From Brevinematales bacterium (GTDB lineage: Bacteria > Spirochaetota > Brevinematia > Brevinematales > JAOACQ01), in the NCBI GenBank assembly GCA_020052515.1, contig JAGVOW010000021.1:1-38823 (forward strand): a DNA stretch of 38,823 nt, given 5' to 3'. The first letter of the stretch is position 1. Every line of letters begins with the position of its first letter. Made by a program: the position numbers and the translations under genes. The notes beneath the pieces are model-generated. The model did no database searches and was not told the origin of the DNA. It saw only the letters and a list, made by a program, of their open reading frames with translations. Shown piece by piece: positions 6,223 through 15,966 of the stretch.

Positions 6223-9200
6223 ATGCCGAAGAGGACAGATATCCACAAAATTATGATCATCGGGGCCGGCCCAATCGTGATTGGCCAGGCCTGCGAGTTT
6301 GATTATTCGGGGACACAGGCCTGCAGGGCGCTGAAAGAAGAAGGATATGAGATTATACTCATCAATTCCAATCCGGCCACTATTATGACCGACCCGGAAA
6401 TCGCCGACAAGACCTATATTGAACCCATCACACTGGAATATTTAGAAAAAATTATTGAGAAAGAGCGGCCGGACGCGCTTCTACCGACTCTGGGCGGCCA
6501 GACCGCGCTGAACGCGGCGATTGAGCTTTATGAGAAAGGGGTGCTGAAAAAGTACAATGTGGAAATGATCGGCGCGAATTATGAGGCGATAAAAAAAGGC
6601 GAGGACCGGGGGGAATTTAATAAAGCGATGGCCAAAATCGGCTTGAAAGTTCCGGAAAGCTTTGTTGTGCATTCTTTAGAAGAAGCCCTTGATTGTGTGG
6701 ATCAGCTGGGTTTTCCCAATATTGTCCGCCCCGCTTTTACATTGGGAGGCACCGGCGGCGGGATAGCCTATAACCTGGAAGAGTTCAAAGCGATTGTCAA
6801 AAGGGGCCTGGATGCGAGCATTAAGAGCGAAGTCCAGATAGACAAATCCCTCATCGGCTGGAAAGAGTTTGAATTGGAAGTCATGCGGGATAAAAAGGAC
6901 AATGTGGTGATTGTCTGCTCCATTGAAAATTTTGATCCGATGGGAGTGCACACGGGAGACTCTATCACCGTTGCGCCTGCTCAGACATTGACAGACAAGG
7001 AATACCAGCGCCTTCGGGACTATTCCATCGCTATTATCCGCGAGATTGGCGTGGACACAGGCGGTTCGAATATTCAATTCGCGGTCAATCCGAAGAATGG
7101 CGATGTGGTGGTGATCGAGATGAACCCTCGTGTTTCCAGAAGCTCGGCCCTTGCTTCCAAGGCGACAGGCTTTCCCATCGCGAAATTCGCGGCAAAACTG
7201 TCCGTGGGCTATACACTGGATGAAATTCCTAATGATATTACCAAAGAAACACCGGCTTCTTTTGAGCCGACATTGGATTATGTGGTGATCAAAATTCCAC
7301 GGTTTAATTTTGAGAAGTTTAAAGAAACAAAGCCTATTCTTGGAACCCAGATGAAGTCGGTTGGGGAAATCATGTCTATCGGCAGGACTTTCAAGGAAGC
7401 TATTCAGAAGGGATTCCGCTCGCTGGAAAATAAATACAGCGGCTGGAATGAAATCCTTTACGGCAAATCGAAGCTTCCGGCCGCGAAGAAGAAGAAAATC
7501 ATTTCGGAAAAATTGACCATTCCCAATCCGGAAAGAGCGCTTTATATCAAGGACGCTTTAAGGCTGGGTTTTACAATCGAGAAAATTTTCGCGCTTTCCA
7601 ATATTGATAAATGGTTTATCTACAATATGAAAGAAATCCTGGATATGGAAAATAAGATTCAAGGCAGGTATCTTTCGAGTATAGACGCTGAAGAAATGAA
7701 ATGGATAAAGCAGTATGGTTTTTCGGACAAGCAAGTCGGCGAGCTTTGCGTGCCTTCTGTGGAAGAAAATGAAGTCAGGAAATTTCGAAAATCCCTGGGC
7801 GTGGAGCCGACTTACAAGCTGGTGGATACTTGCGCGGCGGAATTTCAGGCAAAAACCCCTTATTTTTATTCCACTTATGAGGATGAAGATGAGGCCTTCC
7901 CGACGAAGAACAAAAAAGTTATGATTCTTGGAAGCGGGCCTAACCGGATCGGCCAGGGCATTGAGTTTGATTACGCTTGTGTGCATTGTTCCTTCGCGCT
8001 TCGGGAAGAGGGGTTCGAAACCATTATGGTCAACTCCAATCCGGAAACGGTCTCTACAGACTACGACGTCTCGAACAAGCTTTATTTTGAGCCGCTTACT
8101 TTTGAGGATGTGATGAATATTTACGAAAAGGAAAAACCTATGGGCGTAGTCCTTCAATTCGGCGGCCAGACGCCTTTGAAATTGGCGCTGCCTCTGGCCG
8201 AAGCTGGAGTTCCTATCCTTGGCACTTCGCCGGAAGCAATAGATATTGCCGAAGACCGCGACCGTTTTCGGGAATTAATTGAAAAGCTGGGGTTTAAACA
8301 GCCGCCTTCCTCGACGGCTACAAATATTAAAGACGCGCTTAAAATCGCTGATAGAATCGGCTATCCCATTTTAGCCCGTCCTTCTTATGTCCTGGGCGGC
8401 AGGGCGATGCTCATTGTCTATAGTCAGGAAGAATTGGAACAATACATGCTGGATGAGGCGGAGTTGATCAAGGACGGCCCTGTTCTCATTGATAAATTTT
8501 TGGAAGACGCGCAGGAAATGGATGTAGACGCTGTAGGCGATGGGTATGATGTGGTAGTGGCGGGCATTATGCAGCACATTGAACAAGCTGGGATTCATTC
8601 CGGCGACAGCGCGATGGTCCTTCCGCCGATCAGCATTGAGAAGGAAATGCTTTTAAAAATAGAGGAACAGTCTGTGGCAGTAGGAAAAGCGCTTCAGGTC
8701 AAGGGCCTTATGAATATTCAATTTGCCATCAAGGATGGAGAGCTTTACTTTATTGAAGTAAATCCGCGCGCTTCCAGAACGGTCCCTTTTGTCAGCAAAG
8801 CGACCGGAGTGCAATGGGCAAAGATCGCGTCTCGGGTTGTGGCAGGGCATAGTTTGAAAGATTTAGGCATAAAGGGCTACAAGGCTCCTTCCTATATTTC
8901 CGTAAAAGAAGTCGTGATTCCGTTCAATAAATTCCCCGATGTAGACGCTGTGCTCGGGCCGGAAATGAAATCGACAGGGGAAGTCATGGGTATAGATAAA
9001 ACATTCGGTGGAGCGTTTTTGAAATCTCAAATCGCGGCCGGCCTGGTGTTACCGAAAAAAGGCAATCTATTGGTTACTGTTAATGAAAAAGATAAGCCCA
9101 AGGTTTTGGAACCAATCCGAAAGTTAATCAAAATGGGTTACAATGTCCTGGCGACAGCGGGCACGTGCCAGTTTTTGAAGGCGAATGGCATCAAAGCGGA

Positions 9201-9453
9201 TTCACTATTCAAACTGGGAGAAGGTAAACCGGATATTATCGACGAAATGAAAAACGGTAAGATTCAGCTTATCTTTAATACCCCTAAGGGCCAGCAAGCC
9301 CATGTAGATGATGCGTATATCCGCAAGACGGCGACAACGCTTCGTGTTCCTTTGTTTACAACGCCCCAGGCGTTTTACGCGGTGGCAGAAGCACTGGAAT
9401 ATTTGGGCCACGAAGAGTTAACTGTGCAATCCCTTCAGGAATATTATAGGTAG
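6223..9453 (+). CDS. carB: Carbamoyl-phosphate synthase large subunit CarB
   Basis: CarB makes carbamoyl phosphate from bicarbonate, two ATP and ammonia delivered by the small subunit CarA, for arginine and pyrimidine synthesis. The 1076 residues are full length. The protein has two homologous ATP-grasp halves: the carboxyphosphate half starts at [21 protein letters not shown] (about residue 10). The carbamate half starts at [20 protein letters not shown] (about 566). The MGS-like allosteric domain runs from about 947 to the end ([14 protein letters not shown] onward). Start supported by AGGGAG. carA is not next to it, so it must be elsewhere. carB lies opposite to the argJ-argC-recA unit, separated from it by the accessory island, and has its own promoter. 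Confidence 0.97.
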   Translation: MPKRTDIHKIMIIGAGPIVIGQACEFDYSGTQACRALKEEGYEIILINSNPATIMTDPEIADKTYIEPITLEYLEKIIEKERPDALLPTLGGQTALNAAIELYEKGVLKKYNVEMIGANYEAIKKGEDRGEFNKAMAKIGLKVPESFVVHSLEEALDCVDQLGFPNIVRPAFTLGGTGGGIAYNLEEFKAIVKRGLDASIKSEVQIDKSLIGWKEFELEVMRDKKDNVVIVCSIENFDPMGVHTGDSITVAPAQTLTDKEYQRLRDYSIAIIREIGVDTGGSNIQFAVNPKNGDVVVIEMNPRVSRSSALASKATGFPIAKFAAKLSVGYTLDEIPNDITKETPASFEPTLDYVVIKIPRFNFEKFKETKPILGTQMKSVGEIMSIGRTFKEAIQKGFRSLENKYSGWNEILYGKSKLPAAKKKKIISEKLTIPNPERALYIKDALRLGFTIEKIFALSNIDKWFIYNMKEILDMENKIQGRYLSSIDAEEMKWIKQYGFSDKQVGELCVPSVEENEVRKFRKSLGVEPTYKLVDTCAAEFQAKTPYFYSTYEDEDEAFPTKNKKVMILGSGPNRIGQGIEFDYACVHCSFALREEGFETIMVNSNPETVSTDYDVSNKLYFEPLTFEDVMNIYEKEKPMGVVLQFGGQTPLKLALPLAEAGVPILGTSPEAIDIAEDRDRFRELIEKLGFKQPPSSTATNIKDALKIADRIGYPILARPSYVLGGRAMLIVYSQEELEQYMLDEAELIKDGPVLIDKFLEDAQEMDVDAVGDGYDVVVAGIMQHIEQAGIHSGDSAMVLPPISIEKEMLLKIEEQSVAVGKALQVKGLMNIQFAIKDGELYFIEVNPRASRTVPFVSKATGVQWAKIASRVVAGHSLKDLGIKGYKAPSYISVKEVVIPFNKFPDVDAVLGPEMKSTGEVMGIDKTFGGAFLKSQIAAGLVLPKKGNLLVTVNEKDKPKVLEPIRKLIKMGYNVLATAGTCQFLKANGIKADSLFKLGEGKPDIIDEMKNGKIQLIFNTPKGQQAHVDDAYIRKTATTLRVPLFTTPQAFYAVAEALEYLGHEELTVQSLQEYYR

Positions 9454-9569
9454 CGCCTCATACCTGAAACCTTAATAAATAAGACATTTAATTATCGTCC
9501 TATACGCATTATAATAAACTGAGTGTAGAGCTTATTTCTCTAAAAGAAAATCCTTTTATTGGAGGCGTT

Positions 9570-10442
9570 ATGAATAGAGTATTATCCTTTTTTATGATGG
9601 CTATTTTTGTTTTTCTTATGCTTTCCTGCGGCAACAAACAATTTTCCGAGAAAAAGAGGGCCATGGCCAATCTGAAAGAAGAAGCCTCAGAAGCCTATAT
9701 AGCCGATGAGCCGGCTAAATCCCTGAACGCCGAGAGCAAGGTTGGGGGAAGTAAGAAAGACCTTTCTTTTGTATTTTTAAGCCCCTATCCGGTCGCTAAA
9801 GACCGTTATCTGGAATTTATGGTGGAGCTTCAGTACGATACAAAAAACTTTGAGCTGTCCCGGAAAGACTTGTTGGACATTGTTTCTCAAAACGGCTTTC
9901 TCAATTATTCTTCCGCGGCCTATGAAAATCTGCGCTATCGAATGACCGCGCAGGCTAATATTAAAGCAAGCGAACTGTATAATGTTATCAAGCTTCTCGA
10001 TAAACTGGGAAGTTTAAAAGTGGAAAACACTTCTGTAATTGACCACACCCGGGATATGGCCTGGAACCAGAGAAAGGTCAAAAGAGAACAAACCAGAATG
10101 GATCGGATTAATAAAGCGATGGCGCAGGTACCGCCTCAGAATAAAACCTGGAAAGAAAAAGAAGACGCTTTAGAAAAGAGCGAAGACTCCCTGGATCAGT
10201 CTCAGCATGAAGAATGGAATATTCAGGATCTGGTCGCCTGGGCAAAAGTAACCATAACGCTTTATGGCCCTCTGGACAGCGAGCCGATTTCTATTCCCTC
10301 ATTCAATAATGCGCTTGCCCTTTTGATCAATGGATTTTTCAAGCTATTGTATCTTTTGATTATTCTTCTGCCTTTTGCTCTTGTTGGCCTTTTTATATGG
10401 TGGCAGAGAAAGAGAATCGGCGGCTGGTTTAAGAAAAAGTAA
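9570..10442 (+). CDS. DUF4349-like lipoprotein
   Basis: A 290-residue envelope protein. Its signal peptide ends at Cys20 (FLMLSCGN). The middle holds the DUF4349-type pattern: VELQYDTKNFELSRKDLLDIV, then a helix-turn region, MTAQANIKASELYNVIKLLDKLG and an Arg/Lys/Glu-rich helical stretch (about 165-215) likely to be coiled coil. Near the C-terminus is a transmembrane segment (about 255-280) followed by a basic tail KRIGGWFKKK. Anchoring by both lipid and a C-terminal helix is typical of DUF4349 proteins; their function is unknown. Start supported by GGAGG. A TATAAT at 9510-9515 may be its -10 box with a poor -35. Confidence 0.7.
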   Translation: MNRVLSFFMMAIFVFLMLSCGNKQFSEKKRAMANLKEEASEAYIADEPAKSLNAESKVGGSKKDLSFVFLSPYPVAKDRYLEFMVELQYDTKNFELSRKDLLDIVSQNGFLNYSSAAYENLRYRMTAQANIKASELYNVIKLLDKLGSLKVENTSVIDHTRDMAWNQRKVKREQTRMDRINKAMAQVPPQNKTWKEKEDALEKSEDSLDQSQHEEWNIQDLVAWAKVTITLYGPLDSEPISIPSFNNALALLINGFFKLLYLLIILLPFALVGLFIWWQRKRIGGWFKKK

Positions 10443-10445
10443 GAT

Positions 10446-10694
10446 TCACGCGGCTTTTAAAGGTTTTTCTTTATAAAGGGTGTCTGGATCAATATCCGCC
10501 CCGTTTGGCCAGGATATTGTAAAGCCATCGACAAAAAACTTTTTAAAATATTCTTTGTCTTTTAAAGGCTCGAATATTCCTCCATCCAACCATGCGCTAA
10601 AATCAATGGTCTTTTTAATACCATTATCAAACTCAATTTCTATATTATAATCTCCGCAATACTCCGCATGGACAACAACCGGCATATAATCCAT
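10446..10694 (-). CDS. DUF2442 protein of second pair
   Basis: An 82-residue protein with the DUF2442 pattern: an N-terminal strand region (VVVHAEYCGDYNIEIEFDNG), SAWLDGGIFEPLKD and the conserved ISWPNGADIDPDTLY. I use the Met at 10694, directly after an AGGAGG-type site (TAGGAGGAAAT); a longer reading frame starts 9 codons upstream inside the hairpin region. It converges with the lipoprotein gene at 9570, ending three bases from it. The partner DUF4160 gene lies 128 bases upstream instead of overlapping, so this pair has been loosened compared with that at 5528-6047. Confidence 0.78.
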   Translation of the reverse strand: MDYMPVVVHAEYCGDYNIEIEFDNGIKKTIDFSAWLDGGIFEPLKDKEYFKKFFVDGFTISWPNGADIDPDTLYKEKPLKAA

Positions 10695-10708
10695 ATTTCC
10701 TCCTATGA

Positions 10709-10731
10709 GAAAAATTGCCAAGCAATTTTTC
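10709..10731 (-). repeat. Hairpin before the DUF2442 ribosome binding site
   Basis: GAAAAATTGC (10709-10718) and GCAATTTTTC (10722-10731) form a perfect 10-base stem with a 3-base loop, just upstream of the AGGAGG of the DUF2442 gene. It could act as a weak terminator after DUF4160 or control DUF2442 translation. Another hairpin with arms AATTCC/GGAATT lies nearer DUF4160 in the same gap. Confidence 0.5.
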
Positions 10732-10822
10732 GGCTATTTTCAAACCTCTTACTAATGCAATAATCCAATTCCGTGAAGCAGTTTACTGCGCAGGAATTGC
10801 GATCGGTTTATCATACCATCTC

Positions 10823-11089
10823 CTAATCCAAAGGCTCAATTTTCTTAAATTCTTTTTTTTCTCTTCCAAGAATCCAGTCTTCATTTAATTCATTGTTATG
10901 AGTACCAGCCCATTCTTTTATCAATCTCAATACTGTTTTTGATCGGATATTCCCTCTCAGCATATTTCCATTAAAATCAAATTGCCCTTTCTGGCCCTGA
11001 TAAAAAGCATGAAAATGCGGACCTTCTTCCTCTTTATAAAACATCCTAATAATAATACCAAAAAACATTGAAATATAAGGCATTTTCAT
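10823..11089 (-). CDS. DUF4160 protein of second pair
   Basis: An 88-residue protein with the common DUF4160 pattern MPYISMFFGIIIRMFYKEEE followed by GPHFHAFYQGQKGQFDFNG and RSKTVLRLIKEWAGTHNNEL, ending KKIEPLD. The HFHA motif is the family hallmark. A GGAG site serves either the first Met (11089) or the Met two codons later (11083), which agrees better with the family start. The pair partner is the DUF2442 gene at 10446. Proposed as part of a toxin-antitoxin-like module by association only. Confidence 0.8.
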   Translation of the reverse strand: MKMPYISMFFGIIIRMFYKEEEGPHFHAFYQGQKGQFDFNGNMLRGNIRSKTVLRLIKEWAGTHNNELNEDWILGREKKEFKKIEPLD

Positions 11090-11152
11090 TTTTCTCCAAT
11101 TTACTAATTTTAATAAAATAATTATAAAAAGTCAAAAGTAAATGGACTCTCT

Positions 11153-11209
11153 TTAAACCTTCATTCGCTTCAGCGAAAGCGAGTTGCTCAAAACGGAACG
11201 AAGCTGAAT
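11153..11209 (-). pseudogene. Remnant of a copA-type ATPase 3' end
   Basis: The minus-strand bases encode [14 protein letters not shown] and a stop, almost identical to the end of the intact copA at 13771 ([14 protein letters not shown] and a stop). Upstream codons for FSS also match if one missing base is allowed. The nucleotide match covers about 55 bases, with a few substitutions and one indel. It begins directly after the stop of the Asp-box lipoprotein gene. No further copA sequence was seen before it. It is a leftover of a second copy or the trace of a recombination event that put the lipoprotein gene here. Confidence 0.75.
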
Positions 11210-13615
11210 CTATAAGTCAAACCTCCAGACATCCATTCCATTTGCGTATTCCAGGATGCCTTTTCCATCATCGGTAATGTTTATTGGCCCTCCCATATTT
11301 GGAAAATCAAGTGCTTTTGACCAGGTTATCCCTGAATCATAGCTTGCGTAAATACCTGCCCCAGGAATACGGAAAGCGCCGCCCCATGAGCAAGTACTTA
11401 AAAATACGCGGGCAGGATTTGTCGGATCTACTACAACTTTACTGCAGGGCATTTGCCATGAATAGGTATCATTTAAGGGACGAACATTTACAGGAATAGT
11501 AAAAGGAACAATCCAGGCAGGAGTTTGTTGGGTGCTTATATTCGTTGAGACTGCAACACCTCTATGCCCTGAAATATACAATATCCTATTGCCCGGCGTT
11601 CCCCCTATGGTCGCGCCGCCATAAATAGTCCCGGTTGAAGCTGATGGATAGGATAGTTGGATCCAGCTGCCGCCGCCATTAGTACTTTTATATACCGAGT
11701 GATCAGACGTATTGTCTAGAGCCAGATAGAGATTATTATTATCGGGATCAATTGCTAAGTTTTGCCCATTAAAACGAGGATTCGCGGGAAGATTGCCGCT
11801 TATATTTGACCATGAAGTCCCGGCATTCGCCGATTGATAAATGCCAAATCCATCAAAAATCGCGTAAAGCGTATTATTAGAGCTGTAATTTGCGCCAAGC
11901 AACACTTGCCTGCAGGCGCCATTGATCGTCGTATCTGAATGAGGGATTGAAGGAAGGCCGGCCGTCAGGCGAGTCCATGTCGTGCCATCATCTATACTTT
12001 TAAACAGGCCTCCCGGCCCCTTTGCATGATCCACATAATTGCAGCCAAAATAAATCGTAGGGGGTGTAGTATCCACAATCTCCAGAGTCATTCCATGTTC
12101 CCAATTAGCGCTGTTATTAGCAATAATGGTTGTCAGCATAGAAGTCCATGTCAGCCCCCAATCGCTGCTTTTCATTAAAGATGTATCGCATCCAGCCGCG
12201 TATATTCTCTGGCCATGATTCAAACTGACGATCTTTCCATAACTTACACCACCGCAAGTAGTTATAAGTCCCTTATAAATCATTTTCCAGCTGGTTGTTT
12301 GAGCTGTAGAGTTGTATATATATCGCTTTAATCCCCAATCATCCGTTCCAAAAGCAAGATTTGGATCCTGCCAGTTGATAGCGAGATCTGTTGATGAACC
12401 ATAAGTCCTTCCAAAAGCATAAGGAGCCACAACAGGGTCTTTGTAAGGATAGCTTGAATCGTAATCCGCTACAGTGCCTTTGGCTAAAAACACATGCCAG
12501 CTTGCCCCACCGTTAGTTGTTTCATAAAGGTTGCATCGTGACCAATTATTAGGAGTGCCATTAACATTCCTGACACTCGCAAATGCCGCTAAAAGGCGAT
12601 TATGATTAACAGGGTCCATTACCAGCATTCCATACAGCTTTGACTCATGGTCATTTGAATTATAAAGCCCACTGTAAGGGTTAAGATCGATGCTGTCTGG
12701 ATAAGTTCCATTGCAGGCTGACCAGGAAAGACCGCAGTTCGTGGTTTTGTAAATCCCATGCGTACGGGTTCGAACATAGAAAACACTGGTATTTACAGGA
12801 TCGATACACAAGTCATATAGGTCTTTCGATGTCTCCGTATTATTTAAAACCGGTTCATCCGGTAAACCGTTAGTTAATTGCGTCCAGGTAGCGCCGCTAT
12901 CTGTACTTTTGAAAAAACCAATGGCTCCTGACACGTAAATATTCGTTTTAGCATTAGGGTCGATGATAATAGTCCTGATTGGACCCGCAAATAGATTGTT
13001 GCCCGGTTTATTCCAGGTAGAGCCGCCATCCGCGCTTTTAAAAACATGGCAGCTGTGATAATCGCTTGAAGAGGAAGAATCACCGCCGTCTTCCCCTGCC
13101 ACATAAATTGTATGAGGAGCCGTTGAAGTGTCAATAGCGATTGTACGTTTTTTTTTAGATTCGCACTTCCAGCTGGTTATCAGGGGATAACTTGCTGTAC
13201 TGTTTGCAACAGTTTGAGCGGTAAGCAGTGTCCAATTAGCCCCATCATCAACGCTTTTTTCTATGGAATTACCCGATTGAGCATAGAGAGTATAGTCTAC
13301 CGGGTCAATAGCAAGATCAAAAACATTCTGTCCATGGAAAGTCCGTGATAAATAGGACCATGTTTCTCCCCCATCGCTGCTTTTAAAAATTCCGCCCATA
13401 TCATTCGCGGAATAAAGAATGCTGGCATTAGCCGGATGATAAATAACCTTTGTCATCCAACCGCCGCCGCCCCACCCGATAGATCCAGTCCTGGCAGCAT
13501 TTCCTGAAACGCTGGAACTGCTATTATTAATATTGTTATCATCAACTCCTTTGTGGCAGCTTATTAATAATAAAGCCACCAAAAGCACTGTTAATAACGT
13601 AAATTTTCTGCTCAT
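11210..13615 (-). CDS. Asp-box repeat lipoprotein, GH74/xyloglucanase-like beta-propeller
   Basis: An 801-residue lipid-anchored protein (lipobox LISC, Cys20). I start it at 13615, where the Met follows GGGAGG; the longer frame adds 15 residues without a signal. At least eleven Asp boxes (S-x-D-x-G-x-T-W type: SSDGGETW, SADGGSTW, STDSGATW, SIDDGTTW, SYDSGITW and others) run through the chain, indicating stacked beta-propellers. The start of the mature part (WGGGGWMTKVIYHPANASIL, then NDMGGIFKSSDGG) resembles GH74 xyloglucanases, whose catalytic base lies in a similar D-x-GG motif. A role in binding or cutting plant or microbial glycans at the cell surface is plausible. Sialidase-like or purely structural propellers remain possible. 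It sits between copA and a copA tail remnant. Confidence 0.75.
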   Translation of the reverse strand: MSRKFTLLTVLLVALLLISCHKGVDDNNINNSSSSVSGNAARTGSIGWGGGGWMTKVIYHPANASILYSANDMGGIFKSSDGGETWSYLSRTFHGQNVFDLAIDPVDYTLYAQSGNSIEKSVDDGANWTLLTAQTVANSTASYPLITSWKCESKKKRTIAIDTSTAPHTIYVAGEDGGDSSSSSDYHSCHVFKSADGGSTWNKPGNNLFAGPIRTIIIDPNAKTNIYVSGAIGFFKSTDSGATWTQLTNGLPDEPVLNNTETSKDLYDLCIDPVNTSVFYVRTRTHGIYKTTNCGLSWSACNGTYPDSIDLNPYSGLYNSNDHESKLYGMLVMDPVNHNRLLAAFASVRNVNGTPNNWSRCNLYETTNGGASWHVFLAKGTVADYDSSYPYKDPVVAPYAFGRTYGSSTDLAINWQDPNLAFGTDDWGLKRYIYNSTAQTTSWKMIYKGLITTCGGVSYGKIVSLNHGQRIYAAGCDTSLMKSSDWGLTWTSMLTTIIANNSANWEHGMTLEIVDTTPPTIYFGCNYVDHAKGPGGLFKSIDDGTTWTRLTAGLPSIPHSDTTINGACRQVLLGANYSSNNTLYAIFDGFGIYQSANAGTSWSNISGNLPANPRFNGQNLAIDPDNNNLYLALDNTSDHSVYKSTNGGGSWIQLSYPSASTGTIYGGATIGGTPGNRILYISGHRGVAVSTNISTQQTPAWIVPFTIPVNVRPLNDTYSWQMPCSKVVVDPTNPARVFLSTCSWGGAFRIPGAGIYASYDSGITWSKALDFPNMGGPINITDDGKGILEYANGMDVWRFDL

Positions 13616-13770
13616 ATAAACCTCCCCGGAAATTACGAAGAAGCAACCTCTTGTTGACATGCATTTTTAATGCCAGAATACAATGTAAGCCTATTTTATT
13701 GCTAATAAAGCAAATAGAAAGAAGGAATATGGATTTTAAATGCATTCCGCACTAATATGCACTGTGCAAA

Positions 13771-15966
13771 CTACGCCTTCATCCGCTTGAGCGAAAGCGA
13801 GTTGCTCACTACCGACACGGAGCTGAATGCCATCGCGCCGCCAGCGATAATGGGATTTAAAAAACCGAGCGCCGCGAAGGGAATGCCGATGACGTTATAA
13901 AAGAAGGCCCAGAAAAGGTTCTGCTTGATTTTCGCCATGGTTTTTTTAGAAAGCCGGATAGCGGAAGCAACGCTTTTTAAATCGCCTTTAATCAAAGTGA
14001 TGTCGGAAGTTTCCATGGCGATGTCCGTTCCCGTGCCGATCGCAATGCCTATATCAGCAATCGCTAATGCCGGCGCGTCATTGATGCCATCCCCAACCAT
14101 TGCCACAATTTTGCCCTGGGATTTAAGTTTTTTAACTTCTTCCGCTTTATGATCGGGCAGCACTTCGGCAAAAATCTTCTCAATGCCGGCTTCTCTCCCG
14201 ATCGCTTCCGCGGTTCTTTTGTTATCACCGGTGATCATAATCACTTCCAGGCCCATTTTTTTAAACTCCGCGATTGCTTCGCGGGAAGTTTCCTTGATGG
14301 TATCCGCTACTGCCAGAATGCCGGCGATTTCATTATTTGCCGCGAGAATGATCACTGTCTTACCCTGGCTTTCCAGCTTTTCAATCTGTATAATAGCTGA
14401 ATGATAAGAAATCCTATTTTCTTCCATCCATTTTTTTGTACCAATTACAATGGATTTTCCATCTATCAATGCTTTCAATCCCTTTCCCGGAAACGCCTCA
14501 AAAATTTCCGGGTCAGCAATATCAAACTTTTCCTTTGCCGCTTTGTAAATAGCCTGCGCCAGCGGATGCTCCGATTTTTTCTCGGCAATGCCCGCTATTT
14601 TTAATAGCATGTTTTCATCCATACCGTTCAGCGGAACAATGTCCGTCAATTCGGGTTTGCCCTTTGTGATAGTACCGGTTTTGTCCAGGACAATAGTATT
14701 GATTTGATAAGCCTTTTCCAGGCTTTCCCCATTTTTAATGAGAATACCCTTCTGCGCTCCCTTTCCTGTTCCTACCATGATAGCAGTAGGCGTGGCAAGG
14801 CCTAATGCGCAAGGGCAGGCAATGACTAATACTGACACCGCGCTCACCAGCGCTTTTGTCAAATCGCCAAAGCCGATCAGCCAGATGAGAAAAGTCAGAA
14901 CTGCGATACCCAATACAGCCGGCACAAAAATCCCCGCGACTTTATCGGCGAAGTGCTGGACAGGCGCTTTTGAGCCCTGAGCCTCTTCCACTATTTTGAT
15001 AATCTGCGATAAAACTGTGTCTTTACCAATTTTTGATGCCTTGAAATAAAAAGCTCCGTATTGATTGATCGTTCCGCCGATCACTTCACTCCCCAGCTTC
15101 TTTTCCACGGGAATGCTTTCTCCGGTGAGCATGCTCTCATCCACGGTAGAATTTCCTTCGGTAATCTTGCCATCCACAGGGATTTTTTCGCCCGGCCGGA
15201 CTAAAACGATATCCCCGACTACCACATCTTCTATCAGAATATCCAATTCTGCTCCATTTCTTAACACTCGAGCCGTCTTTGCCTGCAATCCGACAAGTTT
15301 TTTGATAGCCTCCGAAGTCTTCCCTTTAGCCCTTGTTTCCAAATATTTACCCAGAAGGATCAGGGTAATAATAATGGCGCTTGCCTCAAAATAGAGATTC
15401 TCTTTGTTTCCGCCAAAAAAAGCATTGTAAATACTGAAGAAATAAGCCGCGCTCGTCCCCATAGCCACCAGCACATCCATCCCTGGGCTCAAGGATTTGA
15501 TATTGTGATAGCTATTTCTATAGAAACGGAACCCAATAATAAATTGTACCGGCGTAGCCAGACCTAATTGCAAATAGGGATTGTGAAGAATGCCCGCGTC
15601 GATCTTAAAAAACATTAAAATCATTGCCAGAAAGAGAGGAAAGGAGAGAACTGCCGAAGAAATAAAAAGCATCCCCATTTTACGAAGCTCTTTTTCCCGG
15701 ACCTGCTTTTCAATTTCCGGAGAAATTTTTTCTATCACTTCCGCTTTATAACCCGCCTCATGAATAGCTTTTACAACCCTGGCCGGTTTTATCATGTCTG
15801 GATCATATTCTACAAAGGCTTTTTCAGAAGCCAGATTGACCGCCGCTTTGTAAATGCCGGGAAGACCGCCGACTTTTTTTTCAATCCGCGCGCTGCAGGA
15901 AGCGCAGGTCATACCGCTGATTCTCAATTCTAAAGTATTTCCCTTTGCCGTAATAATTTTTTCCAT
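13771..15966 (-). CDS. copA: Copper-exporting P1B-type ATPase CopA
   Basis: A 731-residue inner-membrane pump that should export Cu(I) using ATP. Domains in order: one heavy-metal-binding domain with GMTCASC (Cys21, Cys24); membrane helices; actuator loop with LTGES; Cu-site CPC (384-386); phosphorylation site DKTGT (Asp428); SEHPLA nucleotide-binding motif; GDGINDAP (625-632). The last helices carry YN (FFYNVIGIP) and MAFSSVS. CPC, YN and M-SS are the Cu(I) signature of P1B-1 ATPases. I chose the Met at 15966: it follows GGAGGAGG and overlaps the previous stop as TAATG, so it is coupled to the SafE-like gene. Likely controlled by the csoR promoter. Confidence 0.95.
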   Translation of the reverse strand: MEKIITAKGNTLELRISGMTCASCSARIEKKVGGLPGIYKAAVNLASEKAFVEYDPDMIKPARVVKAIHEAGYKAEVIEKISPEIEKQVREKELRKMGMLFISSAVLSFPLFLAMILMFFKIDAGILHNPYLQLGLATPVQFIIGFRFYRNSYHNIKSLSPGMDVLVAMGTSAAYFFSIYNAFFGGNKENLYFEASAIIITLILLGKYLETRAKGKTSEAIKKLVGLQAKTARVLRNGAELDILIEDVVVGDIVLVRPGEKIPVDGKITEGNSTVDESMLTGESIPVEKKLGSEVIGGTINQYGAFYFKASKIGKDTVLSQIIKIVEEAQGSKAPVQHFADKVAGIFVPAVLGIAVLTFLIWLIGFGDLTKALVSAVSVLVIACPCALGLATPTAIMVGTGKGAQKGILIKNGESLEKAYQINTIVLDKTGTITKGKPELTDIVPLNGMDENMLLKIAGIAEKKSEHPLAQAIYKAAKEKFDIADPEIFEAFPGKGLKALIDGKSIVIGTKKWMEENRISYHSAIIQIEKLESQGKTVIILAANNEIAGILAVADTIKETSREAIAEFKKMGLEVIMITGDNKRTAEAIGREAGIEKIFAEVLPDHKAEEVKKLKSQGKIVAMVGDGINDAPALAIADIGIAIGTGTDIAMETSDITLIKGDLKSVASAIRLSKKTMAKIKQNLFWAFFYNVIGIPFAALGFLNPIIAGGAMAFSSVSVVSNSLSLKRMKA

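Noticed and set aside
10740-10810. A 20-codon frame with GGAG upstream between the second DUF4160 and DUF2442 genes
   Set aside because: The encoded peptide starts MINRSQFLRSKLL, but it lies over a hairpin and has no supporting similarity; it may be chance.
13542-13745. Possible small gene before the Asp-box lipoprotein
   Set aside because: It overlaps the lipoprotein start in another frame, lacks a good ribosome binding site and its protein shows no pattern.
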